Shown here: positions 15,422 to 22,837 of the stretch, piece after piece
How positions within the stretch are numbered: the stretch's first letter is position 1
How the letters are laid out: each line of letters opens with the position of its first letter
Source: Spirochaetaceae bacterium
GTDB taxonomy: Bacteria; Spirochaetota; Spirochaetia; SZUA-6; Bin103
Assembly (NCBI GenBank): GCA_026710565.1
Contig: JAPOQV010000533.1
Span: forward strand, 1 to 25,440
DNA: 25,440 nucleotides
Direction of reading: 5' to 3'
Notes under the pieces: generated by a model
What the model saw: the letters and a program-made list of their open reading frames with translations, nothing else
Database searches by the model: none
What the model was told of the DNA's origin: nothing
Program-made: the position numbers and the translations under genes

Positions 15422-16591
15422 CTACTCGATGCCCATGACCTCCAGGAACCGGTACACGTCGAAGGAGGCGCTGAACAGCTCTTCGACCTCGCGCACCTTG
15501 TCGACGTCGTACACCTGCAGCTTGGTGTTCTCGTAGAGCGAGAACAGGCGCGCCTCGGTGGCCGCGGAGTCGCCGCGGATCAGCAGCGTGGGCAGCCCGG
15601 CGGCGATGATCTCGGCGCGCAGCTCGGGCGCCAGCGACTCGCCTTCGTCGCAGGTCAGTACCAGTCCGCCGATCCCGCGCGTGGCTCCAAGCTGGCGGTG
15701 GTAGGCGAGGATGCTGCGGATCCGGGGCGTGGAGTTGGCGCTGATGACGACCAGGTCGCGCCTCCGGATCGCCTGCGCGGGCCGCAGGAACTGTGCGGGA
15801 AGCGAGATGACGCGGATCGTGCGGCAGGGACGCTGCCAGGTGGGATGGCGCGGATCGCCGATCGGCTCGGCATGGCGCAGCGAGGTTCGCACCAGGTCGA
15901 TCGACGGCTGCGGCAGGTCCTGGACGGTCGGAATGAACCCCAGGATGCGCAACGTCCCGCCGAAGCCCGGGAATCGGCTGTTGAGCGCTTCGTCCGTGAG
16001 GTAGCGCTGCAGGGTGGGGATCTTCTCCGGGATCAGCTTGTTGAAGATCACGCCGCGCACCCGGCATCCCTTGTGCAGGAAGTACGACAGGTAGACTTCC
16101 AGCGTGTCGATGGCGCGCCCGATGCCGCCCTCGGACAGGAAGACGATCTCCGCATCAAGCAGCTTGCCCACGTCGGCGTTGGACAGCCCGGCGACGGCGC
16201 CGACTCCCGGATGTCCGGATCCCTCGGCGATGATCACCTTCTTGTCGGCGAGCGATGCCACGGACTCCAGAATGCGGCGCTCCAGGGTGAGGGTCAGCGC
16301 CTCCCGGTCTCCCGACTCGAGGAAGGTGCGGGTGAAACCCGTCGTGAACCGGACCGGCGACAGGTGGCGCGGCTCGAATCCGGGCAGGGAGCTGAACACC
16401 GACAGGAGTTGCACGTCCTTGTCCACGTGGATGCCGTCGCGCAGCGTCGACACCTCCTGGCCCACCGGCTTGATGTAGCCGATCGTCGCCGGGTCCAGCA
16501 CGCGGCGGAGCTGGGAGATGATGCCCAAGCTGGTCACGGTCTTGCCGGCGTGCTGCCGGTAGCCGGTCAGGTAGACGATTACCGGACGCAC
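15422..16591 (-). CDS. BioD/CobB-like P-loop ATPase (AAA_26 type)
   Basis: I place the start at the GTG at 16591 (389 residues, VRPVIVYLTG). An ATG at 16672 in the same frame would overlap the divergent DOMON gene. The P-loop GYRQHAGKT (residues 10-18) has the five-residue spacing seen in dethiobiotin synthetase (GTDTEVGKT). The following IGYIKPVGQE, VIIAEGSGHPGVGAVAGLSNADVGKLL and VIFNKLIPEKI segments fit the same fold, which is also found at the N-terminus of phosphotransacetylases and in cobyrinate amidases. The C-terminal 130 residues (VVISANSTPRIRSILAYH onward) are a second alpha/beta domain. It is not a canonical biotin or cobalamin enzyme, and its product is unknown. No Shine-Dalgarno is visible. 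It is the first gene of a two-gene minus-strand unit with the propeller protein. Confidence 0.8.
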   Translation of the reverse strand: MRPVIVYLTGYRQHAGKTVTSLGIISQLRRVLDPATIGYIKPVGQEVSTLRDGIHVDKDVQLLSVFSSLPGFEPRHLSPVRFTTGFTRTFLESGDREALTLTLERRILESVASLADKKVIIAEGSGHPGVGAVAGLSNADVGKLLDAEIVFLSEGGIGRAIDTLEVYLSYFLHKGCRVRGVIFNKLIPEKIPTLQRYLTDEALNSRFPGFGGTLRILGFIPTVQDLPQPSIDLVRTSLRHAEPIGDPRHPTWQRPCRTIRVISLPAQFLRPAQAIRRRDLVVISANSTPRIRSILAYHRQLGATRGIGGLVLTCDEGESLAPELRAEIIAAGLPTLLIRGDSAATEARLFSLYENTKLQVYDVDKVREVEELFSASFDVYRFLEVMGIE

Positions 16592-16617
16592 GGCCGGGTA
16601 CTGGGCGGGGCCGCCGG

Positions 16618-16646
16618 TTGCGCGGCGCGACCGGTTACGGTATTGA
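16618..16646 (+). promoter_or_regulatory. Candidate leaderless promoter of the DOMON gene
   Basis: TTGCGC (16618-16623) and TATTGA (16641-16646) are 17 bases apart, and the -10-like hexamer ends 7 bases before the ATG at 16654. The hexamers are moderate matches. No Shine-Dalgarno precedes the start codon. Confidence 0.4.
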
Positions 16647-16653
16647 TGGCGCC

Positions 16654-17226
16654 ATGCGTTGGATAGCAGCATGTGTGCTGGCAGCCGTGGCCGCAGCCGC
16701 GATGGCCCACACCGAAGACGACGGCAGCGCGGAGGCGGCCGAGGACGCGGGTGCCCTGGTGGCCCAGGAGGAGGCGCCGGTCGTGGACGGCGCCGTCGCG
16801 GAGGGCGAGTACGGGCTCAGCCTGCAGTACGACGGCATCACGATCGGCCTGGCGCTGGTGGGCGACACGCTGCACGTGGCCGCCGCCGCGGACACCACCG
16901 GCTGGGTCGGGGTCGGCTTCGGCTCCGACAGGATGGACGGTGCGCGCATCCTGTTCAGCTACGTCGAAGCGGACGGCCAAGTGTTCTTCGCCGAGCAGGA
17001 AGGCAGCGATCACAAGCACCACGACGTCGCCGACACGGTCGCGACCGCCCACGCGGTGGGCGAGGCCGACGGAGTCACCACGCTGGAGGCGGCGCTGCCG
17101 GCCGCGTTCGTCCGGGAATCCGCCGACGAGGCCGGCACCTTCCCGATGATCATGGCGTACGGCCGCCGCGACTCGGTGCGGGTCGTGCACCGGTTCTTCA
17201 AGAGCATCGAACTGACCTTCGGCTGA
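16654..17226 (+). CDS. Exported DOMON-domain protein
   Basis: The ATG at 16654 gives a 190-residue product with a clear signal peptide: MRW, a hydrophobic Ala-rich core, and a likely cleavage after AMA at residue 18. After an acidic linker (about 19-45) comes a DOMON domain (about 50-190) recognisable by EGEYGLSLQYDG, the TGWVGVGFGSDRMDGARI block, and VVHRFFKS near the end. DOMON domains bind haem or sugars outside the cytoplasm; the Met in DRMDGAR and a His near the C-terminus (VVHRFF) are the usual haem ligand candidates, but the ligand is not proven here. It stands alone, divergent from the P-loop gene and convergent with FabZ (34-base gap). A frame extension to 16618 is possible but would place residues before the signal peptide. 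Confidence 0.88.
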   Translation: MRWIAACVLAAVAAAAMAHTEDDGSAEAAEDAGALVAQEEAPVVDGAVAEGEYGLSLQYDGITIGLALVGDTLHVAAAADTTGWVGVGFGSDRMDGARILFSYVEADGQVFFAEQEGSDHKHHDVADTVATAHAVGEADGVTTLEAALPAAFVRESADEAGTFPMIMAYGRRDSVRVVHRFFKSIELTFG

Positions 17227-17260
17227 TCGTAACGGAGCCTCGGGCGACGGTCGTGGCGCG

Positions 17261-17695
17261 TTACGCTCCGCTCTCGGCGGACCCGCGCAGGCAGAGCCAC
17301 GTCGCTTCTGCGGCCAGTTCCGCGCCGACGTATGCCTTGCCGCTCTGGCGAATCATCGCGCGCGAGCTGCGCGTGGTCGTGACCTCGAGCCGAACCTCGT
17401 CGCCGGGGCGCACCTGCCGCCGGAACTTGGCCTTCTCCACGGTCGCCAGGAACAGGATGGAACCCGCGTCGTCATTCTGCGCGGCGATGCCGGCGCCGCC
17501 GCACTGGGCCAGGCACTCGACCAGGAGCACCCCCGGCACGACCGGATACGAGGGGAAGTGGCCGGCGAAGAACGGCTCGTCCGGGGCGAACCGCTTGTGG
17601 CCGACGATCAGGTCGGCGTCGGCCCGCTCGAGTCGGTCCACGAACAGAAACGGGGGGCGGTGAGGAATCAGATCGACGACGGTCGGTGCGCTCAC
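17261..17695 (-). CDS. fabZ: 3-hydroxyacyl-ACP dehydratase (FabZ-type)
   Basis: The 144-residue hot-dog-fold protein has the typical FabZ length. The IPHRPPFLFVDRL motif (10-22) and AGHFPSYPVVPGVLLVECLAQ (44-64) are diagnostic, with catalytic H46 and E60 in the expected places. The enzyme dehydrates 3-hydroxyacyl-ACP in type II fatty-acid elongation and acts in the cytosol as an oligomer. It starts at a GTG directly after a 15-base tandem repeat that ends the preceding oxoamine synthase gene, with which it is almost certainly co-transcribed. It may be the cell's housekeeping FabZ or a paralogue dedicated to the acyl chain used by the adjacent synthase; the window cannot distinguish these. No lpxC or lpxA genes, common FabZ neighbours, are present. 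Confidence 0.93.
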   Translation of the reverse strand: MSAPTVVDLIPHRPPFLFVDRLERADADLIVGHKRFAPDEPFFAGHFPSYPVVPGVLLVECLAQCGGAGIAAQNDDAGSILFLATVEKAKFRRQVRPGDEVRLEVTTTRSSRAMIRQSGKAYVGAELAAEATWLCLRGSAESGA

Positions 17696-17725
17696 GGTTC
17701 AGATGATGCCGGTTCAGATGATGCC
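17696..17725. repeat. 15-base perfect tandem duplication over the oxoamine synthase stop codon
   Basis: GGTTCAGATGATGCC occurs at 17696-17710 and 17711-17725. Read on the minus strand, each copy encodes Gly-Ile-Ile followed by TGA, so the gene has two identical in-frame ends one after the other, and the second copy abuts the GTG start of fabZ. Confidence 0.9.
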
Positions 17726-18967
17726 CAGGCGGCGTCCCACCGTTGCGGTGATCTCCAGCACGCGGTCCAGTTCATCATCGGTGTGGATCGCCATGTACGA
17801 GGTTCTGATCAGCGCCCTGCCCGGAGGCACCCCCGGGGTAACGACGGGATTGGCGTAGATGCCGGCCTCGAACAGCTCTCGCCAGAATCGGAACGTCAGG
17901 TGGTCGTCGCCGATGATCAGCGGCACGATCGCCGTCTCGGCGACATCGACGTCGAATCCCAACGCCTTGAACTCGCGGATCATTCGCGTCGAGATGCGTT
18001 GCAGCCGCTGCGCGTGCTCGGGCTCTTCGCGCATGATCTTCAGCGCCGCCGCGGCCGCTGCCAGGTTGGCCGGCGGCATGCTTGCGCTGAAGATCAGCGG
18101 CCGACCCTCGTGCTTGATGTAGTTCACGACCTCCCGGTCGCCCGCGACGAACCCGCCGATGGATCCGAACGTCTTGGAGAAGGTGCACATCACCAAGTCG
18201 GCGAGCGGCCTGCCGACGTGCTCTTCCGTGCCGCGACCGGTAGTGCCGATCACGCCGATGGCGTGCGCCTCATCCAGGTAGACCCGGGCGCCGTGGCGCC
18301 GCGCGACCTCCGTTATCTCGTCGAGGCGGACGATGTCGCCCTCCATGCTGAACACGCCGTCGGTGACCACCAGCTTGCCGGCTTCGGCGGGCGCCGAGCT
18401 CAGTGCGCGATTCAGATCCTCGGCGCTGTTGTGGGCATACCGGTGGACCTTGACCGTGCCCAGCCGTCTCCCCGATGCGTGGAAGATGCCGTCCATCACC
18501 GATGCGTGGTTGAACCGGTCGGAGAAGACGTGGTCGTTCTTGCCGAGCAGGGCGGAGATGGCGCCCAGGTTGGTCTGGTAGCCGGTGGTGAAGCACAGCG
18601 CGGCCGGCCTGCCGACGAAATCGGCCAAGTCCGCCTCCAGTTCCTCGTGCAGCGTGAGCGTGCCGTTCAGGTAGCGTGAACCGGAACAGCTCGTGCCGTA
18701 GCGCTTGACCGCCGCGATCGCCGCCTCCCTGACGCGCGGATCCCACGACAATCCGAGGTAGTTGTTGGAGCCGATCATCAGCAGGTCGCGGCCGTCGATC
18801 ACGGCGGTGGTGCCGCGGACCTCCTGAATGGCAGCGAAGAAAGGGTAGAAGCCGAGCTGCTCGACCTGCGCGTCGAACCATTCCTGATAGGCGTGGCACT
18901 TCCGGAACAGGTCGCCTTGGGCGGGCGTGGCGGCAGGCGTGTGCCCGTCAGCGTCGCTGGAGGTCAT
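17714..18967 (-). CDS. PLP-dependent alpha-oxoamine synthase, serine-palmitoyltransferase-like
   Basis: The 417-residue protein has the full alpha-oxoamine synthase fold (fold type I). Seen are SNNYLGLSWDP (67-77), CSGSRYLNGTLTLHEELE (94-111), the cofactor-stacking H154 in FNHASVMDG, D232 and H235 in LDEAHAIGV, and the Schiff-base K265 in TFSKTFGSIGG. The family condenses an amino acid with an acyl thioester: KBL, AONS, ALAS, SPT and CqsA. The GFYPFFAAIQ start and the NPVVTPGVPPG end look most like bacterial serine palmitoyltransferases, which make the sphingoid base. 8-amino-7-oxononanoate synthase remains possible. The adjoining FabZ supports an acyl-lipid role. A TlpA-like gene lies 85 bases upstream. 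No Shine-Dalgarno is evident before the ATG. Confidence 0.85.
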   Translation of the reverse strand: MTSSDADGHTPAATPAQGDLFRKCHAYQEWFDAQVEQLGFYPFFAAIQEVRGTTAVIDGRDLLMIGSNNYLGLSWDPRVREAAIAAVKRYGTSCSGSRYLNGTLTLHEELEADLADFVGRPAALCFTTGYQTNLGAISALLGKNDHVFSDRFNHASVMDGIFHASGRRLGTVKVHRYAHNSAEDLNRALSSAPAEAGKLVVTDGVFSMEGDIVRLDEITEVARRHGARVYLDEAHAIGVIGTTGRGTEEHVGRPLADLVMCTFSKTFGSIGGFVAGDREVVNYIKHEGRPLIFSASMPPANLAAAAAALKIMREEPEHAQRLQRISTRMIREFKALGFDVDVAETAIVPLIIGDDHLTFRFWRELFEAGIYANPVVTPGVPPGRALIRTSYMAIHTDDELDRVLEITATVGRRLGII

Positions 18968-19052
18968 ACGTCAGACGAGGTCAGGAGTCGGATCAACGGA
19001 GCAACGGCCCATAGCGTCGGCGCCTACTGATACTACGGAACCTGCCCCGGCA

Positions 19053-19694
19053 TCAACCGTCCTCGACCACCAGGGCGGTGAACATGCTGAGCATCGGTTC
19101 GGAGTCCCAGTCGCGCACGCCGATCGCCCGCGCGACGATCGTCCCTTCCGGATCGAGAATGTACGTCATCGGCAGCGATCGAGCGGCGTACAGGCGCCCG
19201 GTCGACAGGTCGTGGTCGATCACGATCTCGAAGGTGATGCCGGTCTCCTCCACGAAGCGCTGGACGTCGCCGGTCTCCTCGCCGATGTCGACCCCCACGA
19301 CCCGCAGGCCGCGGTCGGCAAGCTCCTGGTGCAACCGCTCCAGGGCCGGCATCTCGATCCGGCACGGCGCGCACCAGGTCGCCCAGAAGTTGAGCAGCAC
19401 GTAGCTGCCCGCGTAATCGTCCAGGGTGCGGGTGGTGCCGTCCATCGCGGCCAGCTCGAAGGGGACGCGCGCCTCCTTGCGGGCCGGCTCGAATCCCAGG
19501 TCCGCCATCGTCTCCAGGACGGTCTTCTCATCGTCCGCGGGGGCTCCGGCCGGTGCGGCACCGCTCTCGGCAGCCTCCGCCGGTTCGACCGCGAGGGCCG
19601 GTTCGGGCGGGTCGCCACGGTCGGGGCAGCCGATCAGCGCCAGCGCAAGCACCGCGGCCAGGATCGCCGCCGTCAACGTACGGGCTCCTCCCAT
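19053..19694 (-). CDS. TlpA/ResA-like thioredoxin-fold lipoprotein
   Basis: The ATG at 19694 gives 213 residues with a lipoprotein signal peptide: a short N-terminus, hydrophobic core to LALALIG, and lipidation Cys23. A Pro/Ala/Glu-rich spacer (24-55) follows, then a thioredoxin domain (about 75-205) with NFWATWCAPC, where C108 and C111 form the redox pair, and the cis-Pro loop LPMTYILDPEG. Such proteins act in the periplasm or outside the membrane as disulfide reductants, often in cytochrome c maturation or oxidative-stress repair. No ccm/res genes are visible, so its client is unknown. The frame is open far upstream, but that part is antisense to comEC. It has a strong promoter-like -10 just before the ATG and no Shine-Dalgarno. 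Confidence 0.92.
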   Translation of the reverse strand: MGGARTLTAAILAAVLALALIGCPDRGDPPEPALAVEPAEAAESGAAPAGAPADDEKTVLETMADLGFEPARKEARVPFELAAMDGTTRTLDDYAGSYVLLNFWATWCAPCRIEMPALERLHQELADRGLRVVGVDIGEETGDVQRFVEETGITFEIVIDHDLSTGRLYAARSLPMTYILDPEGTIVARAIGVRDWDSEPMLSMFTALVVEDG

Positions 19695-19700
19695 GGGTAC

Positions 19701-19729
19701 ATGATACGAGCGCCCCACGCCCCCGGAAA
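19701..19729 (-). promoter_or_regulatory. Candidate leaderless promoter of the TlpA-like gene
   Basis: On the minus strand, TATCAT (19706-19701) matches the -10 consensus at five of six bases and ends 6 bases before the ATG at 19694. A poor -35, TTTCCG (19729-19724), lies 17 bases further upstream. Transcription would start at the first codon. Confidence 0.5.
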
Positions 19730-19778
19730 CAGCCGGACGATCGTGACCGGCTGAAGCGCCACGTTCGCATCGGCCGTT

Positions 19779-21122
19779 GTGGTAGGTGAGGTGGGTCCAT
19801 CCTTTGTCGCAGCGGCCGTCGCGGCGGGTGCGTTGAGCGTAGCGCCGGCCGTGTTGCCGCTGGCGATCGCGATCATCGCCTGTGCGACCGCGGCCGGCGG
19901 CCTCCTGTGGGCGTTCGGGACGGTACAGGCGCATCCTCGGCTTCGCGCCTGCGGCGCGGCTGCCCTTGTCGGCGCGGTGCTGGCAGCCACCGGGGTCATG
20001 AGGCTGCGGATGGAGGAACGATCCTCTTACCTTGGCCTCGCAGCATCCGGGCCGCTCGTACTGCACGGCGCGGTGGTGGACGACGGCCGGCCCCTGGCGC
20101 GAGGCGGTACGGCGCTGTCGGTCCAGGTCTCCTCGGTCTCCCGTCCAGGCGGAGCCCTGCAGGCCACGGCGCGCCAGCGAATGGAGCTCTTTCTGGGGGA
20201 GGCGGAGTCCGTGCACCGGGGAGAGGTGCTGTCGGTGGCGCTGTCGGCGCCACCGGAGAGCTGGCGGGGGCGGCTGGTCGGGCGGCCGCTGCACCTGGAG
20301 CGACGGGGGTATCGATCGTCCTTCTGGCGTCTGCGGGCGTCGCTCCGGGAGCGGGTCGTGGCGGCGCTGGCGCGGGCCGGGCCCGCTGCCGGGCTGGCCA
20401 CGGCGGTGCTGATCGGTGATCGGCGGTACCTGGACCAGGCCGTGATCGACCGGTTCAGGCGCGCAGGTGCGTCTCACCTGCTGGCTCTGTCCGGCCTCCA
20501 CGTGGGTATCGTCTACGGCTGCGCGCTCGTGCTCATGCGGCTGGCGCCGCGGCGCTCCGGACCGCTGGTGGCCGCCGCGGTGGCCGCGGCGTACGCGCTG
20601 ATCGCAACCGGCGGCCCGGCGCTGGCTCGCGCGTCGATGATGGCTTCGGTCGCATCGCTGCTGGCGGTGGCCGATCGCGAACGGCGTCCCGTGCCGATCA
20701 TCGCGCTGGCCGCGCTCGTATTGGTGGCCATCGAGCCCGCCGCCGCTGCGCAGCTCTCGTTCCAGCTCTCCTTCCTGGCTCTGCTGGGCGTGCTGGCCGG
20801 TGCTCGGATCGCCGCCCGCCTGCCGCCGGGACTGTCCCGCTGGATCGGCGGTGCCGTTCTCTGCTCGGTCGGTGCCCAGGTCGCCACGGCGCCGCTCGTT
20901 CTGACGACGTTCGGCGCTCTCTATCCGGGGTCGGTGCTGCTCGCGCCCCTGCTGATGCCAGCCGTGACGGTCTTCCTGGTGGCCGCGCTCGGCATGGGCG
21001 TCGCCGGTCAGCTCACGGTGCCGTTCCCGTCGGGGGCCGCTGGCGCGCTCCTCAATCTGGCGTTTATCATTCTGGACACCGGGGTCTCGCTCAGCGCCGC
21101 CATCCCCGGGATCTCCCCATGA
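19779..21122 (+). CDS. comEC: ComEC/Rec2-type membrane protein lacking the C-terminal MBL domain
   Basis: The product of about 447 residues starts at the GTG at 19779 or at the in-frame GTG at 19791. Residues 1-75 are membrane segments, about 80-190 a soluble OB-like region (VVDDGRPLARGGTALSVQV), and about 200-447 the competence membrane domain with LLALSGLHVGIVYG, ARASMMASVASLLAV and AQLSFQLSFLALLGVL. These motifs are diagnostic of ComEC/Rec2, the inner-membrane channel for single-stranded DNA in natural transformation. Full-length ComEC proteins usually run to 700 residues or more with a C-terminal MBL nuclease-like domain; here the gene ends after the membrane domain and rsmA begins 10 bases later. 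It may be a natural short form or depend on a separate nuclease. No other competence gene is present. Confidence 0.85.
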   Translation: MVGEVGPSFVAAAVAAGALSVAPAVLPLAIAIIACATAAGGLLWAFGTVQAHPRLRACGAAALVGAVLAATGVMRLRMEERSSYLGLAASGPLVLHGAVVDDGRPLARGGTALSVQVSSVSRPGGALQATARQRMELFLGEAESVHRGEVLSVALSAPPESWRGRLVGRPLHLERRGYRSSFWRLRASLRERVVAALARAGPAAGLATAVLIGDRRYLDQAVIDRFRRAGASHLLALSGLHVGIVYGCALVLMRLAPRRSGPLVAAAVAAAYALIATGGPALARASMMASVASLLAVADRERRPVPIIALAALVLVAIEPAAAAQLSFQLSFLALLGVLAGARIAARLPPGLSRWIGGAVLCSVGAQVATAPLVLTTFGALYPGSVLLAPLLMPAVTVFLVAALGMGVAGQLTVPFPSGAAGALLNLAFIILDTGVSLSAAIPGISP

Positions 21123-21132
21123 ACGAAGACCC

Positions 21133-22002
21133 GTGAATCACGACTCGCCCACCGACATCAGGCAGGCGATGGAAGCCGCCGGCATCGCGCTGAAGAAGCG
21201 CTGGGGGCAGAACTTCATGATCAATCGCGGGGCGCGGCGCAAGATCGTGGAGTTGCTCGACCCGAAGGCTGATGAGCTGGTCTGGGAGATCGGAGCGGGA
21301 CTGGGAGCATTGACGGAGATGATCGCGGCCCTGGCCGGAACCACCGTGGCGTTCGAGAGCGACCATGGCCTGGTGCGGCACCTCGAGTCCGAGTTCCCGG
21401 GATCGAGCGTGCGGGTCGAAGCCGGGGATTTCCTGGACACACGCGAGCAGGCGGTCGCGTCACACGGCACGCCGCGGCGGGTCGCCGGCAATCTTCCCTA
21501 CAGCAGCGGGGCGGCGATCGTGGCCGCGCTGGTGGAGCATGGCCCGCAGGTCGACCGCATGGTGTTCACCCTGCAGAAGGAGGTGGTCGACCGCATGTGC
21601 GCGCCGGCAGGGTCGCGCACCTACTCGTCGTTCTCGGCGATCTGCCAGGCGTTCTACACGGTCGCCAATCGCGGCGGGTTGCAGCCCGGGTCGTTCTTTC
21701 CGGCGCCGGAGGTCCAGTCGGGCGTGGTGACCATGGACCTGCGCGCGGATGCTGACCGGGTTCGGGATCGGGCCGTGTTCTTCGCGCTGGTTCGCTCGGC
21801 GTTCGCCGCGCGTCGCAAGACGCTGCGCAACAACCTGCTGCGGGAGTCGCCGTTTCCCCTGAGCAAGCGCGACCTGCTGGCGGTCTTGCAGCACATGGGC
21901 GTCGAAGCCGGCGTCCGCGCGGAGGCGCTCGGCGCCGATGCGCTGGTGGCGGTCAGCAACCAGATCGCGGTGCTGGTCGAGCGCCGATCGAGCGAATCGT
22001 GA
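21133..22002 (+). CDS. rsmA: 16S rRNA dimethyladenosine transferase RsmA (KsgA)
   Basis: The 289-residue protein is a near-complete match in motif content and length to RsmA/KsgA, which dimethylates two adjacent adenosines in the 3'-terminal helix of 16S rRNA during small-subunit assembly. Visible motifs are KKRWGQNFMIN (21-31), the SAM-binding WEIGAGLGALTE (51-62), the acidic FESD, GDF, and the catalytic NLPY (120-123). The C-terminal helical domain (about 205-280) includes FAARRKTLRNNL. The N-terminal DSPTDIRQAMEAAGIALKK extension resembles spirochaetal forms. The start is GTG at 21133, 10 bases after the comEC stop. Its stop overlaps the next gene by 4 bases (GTGA), so comEC-rsmA-tyrA-like genes form one unit. 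The motif VAGNLPYSSGAAIV is intact, so it should be active. Confidence 0.96.
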   Translation: MNHDSPTDIRQAMEAAGIALKKRWGQNFMINRGARRKIVELLDPKADELVWEIGAGLGALTEMIAALAGTTVAFESDHGLVRHLESEFPGSSVRVEAGDFLDTREQAVASHGTPRRVAGNLPYSSGAAIVAALVEHGPQVDRMVFTLQKEVVDRMCAPAGSRTYSSFSAICQAFYTVANRGGLQPGSFFPAPEVQSGVVTMDLRADADRVRDRAVFFALVRSAFAARRKTLRNNLLRESPFPLSKRDLLAVLQHMGVEAGVRAEALGADALVAVSNQIAVLVERRSSES

Positions 22003-22742
22003 GCGGCGTCGAGTTCGGCATCTACGGCCTCGGCCGGTTCGGGACGTTCTGGGCGGAACGCCTGGCTCGCCATGCGGAGGTCAAGGCGTACTCCCGACGC
22101 AGCAGATCCGCACCGGCGGGCGTCGAGCTGGTCGCCGAGGAGCGCCTGCTGGAATGCCCGGTCCTGATCCTGTGCGTCGCGATCTCGGCGATGGAACAGG
22201 TGCTCTGCCGGATCCGTGACCGATTGCCGGAGGGCGTCACCGTCATGGACACCTGCTCGGTGAAGGTCCACCCGACACGGCTGATGGCCGAGCTGCTGCC
22301 GGACGACGCACGGATCCTCGGCACGCATCCGATGTTCGGCCCCGATTCGGGCCGTGAGACGATCGCCGGCCTGCCGATGGTGCTCTGTCCGGTCCGTATC
22401 GACCAGGAACCGCTGGCCGGGTGGGAGCGCTTCTTCGCCGAATTCAAGCTCAACGTGGTCGTGATGGACGCGGACGCGCACGATCGCGAGGCGGCGTTCA
22501 CGCAGGGCGTAACCCACTACGTCGGGCGCGTTCTTGCCGAGATGCGCCTGCGCGAATCCGGCATCGCGCCGCTTGGCTACCAGCGGCTGCTGTCGATCGT
22601 GGAGCACACCTGCAACGATCCGTGGCAGCTTTTCGCCGACCTGCAGCGCTTCAACACTCACACCGTGGAGATGCGCGCGGGGCTGGAGGAGGCGTTTCGC
22701 AACATCGCCCGGCGCCTGGACGACCCATCGGATGACCGGTAG
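21999..22742 (+). CDS. Prephenate dehydrogenase-like (TyrA) protein
   Basis: The 247-residue protein starts at a GTG overlapping the rsmA stop. It has an N-terminal dinucleotide-binding GIYGLGRFG (7-15), TCSVK with S87, the hallmark THPMFGPDSG with H110, and THYVGR (172-177), all typical of prephenate/arogenate dehydrogenases that make the tyrosine precursor 4-hydroxyphenylpyruvate (or tyrosine) with NAD(P). The helical C-terminal part is shorter than in many TyrA proteins and no ACT domain is present. No other aromatic-pathway gene lies nearby, so its substrate is uncertain between prephenate and arogenate. It is translationally coupled to rsmA. Confidence 0.85.
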   Translation: MSGVEFGIYGLGRFGTFWAERLARHAEVKAYSRRSRSAPAGVELVAEERLLECPVLILCVAISAMEQVLCRIRDRLPEGVTVMDTCSVKVHPTRLMAELLPDDARILGTHPMFGPDSGRETIAGLPMVLCPVRIDQEPLAGWERFFAEFKLNVVVMDADAHDREAAFTQGVTHYVGRVLAEMRLRESGIAPLGYQRLLSIVEHTCNDPWQLFADLQRFNTHTVEMRAGLEEAFRNIARRLDDPSDDR

Positions 22743-22802
22743 CCGCGCACATCTCGCCGACGAGTCGCCGAGCGCCGTACCCGTCGGGAGCGCAGGCCGC
22801 CC

Positions 22803-22831
22803 TTGTCGCGGACCCGGCGACGCGCCAGACT
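22803..22831 (+). promoter_or_regulatory. Weak candidate leaderless promoter of the bactofilin
   Basis: TTGTCG (22803-22808) and CAGACT (22826-22831) are spaced by 17 bases, and the second hexamer ends 6 bases before the GTG at 22838. The -10 matches consensus at only three bases. It is listed because it repeats the geometry seen before four other start codons. Confidence 0.25.
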
Positions 22832-22837
22832 GACCGC

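Noticed and set aside
15387..16067. Upstream extension of the beta-propeller gene
   Set aside because: It overlaps the P-loop gene in another frame; the ATG at 15386 has a good Shine-Dalgarno and leads directly into the conserved N-terminus.
16592..16672. ATG at 16672 as the start of the P-loop gene
   Set aside because: The added residues are Arg/Asn-rich, lack conservation-like pattern and overlap the divergent DOMON gene and its promoter; the GTG at 16591 begins right at the first beta-strand.
19695..20501. Upstream extension of the TlpA-like gene
   Set aside because: It would be antisense to comEC and would place about 270 residues before a clear lipoprotein signal peptide.
22001..22742. 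Possible fusion of RsmA and the TyrA-like protein
   Set aside because: The frames differ; the 4-base GTGA overlap gives translational coupling, not a fused product.
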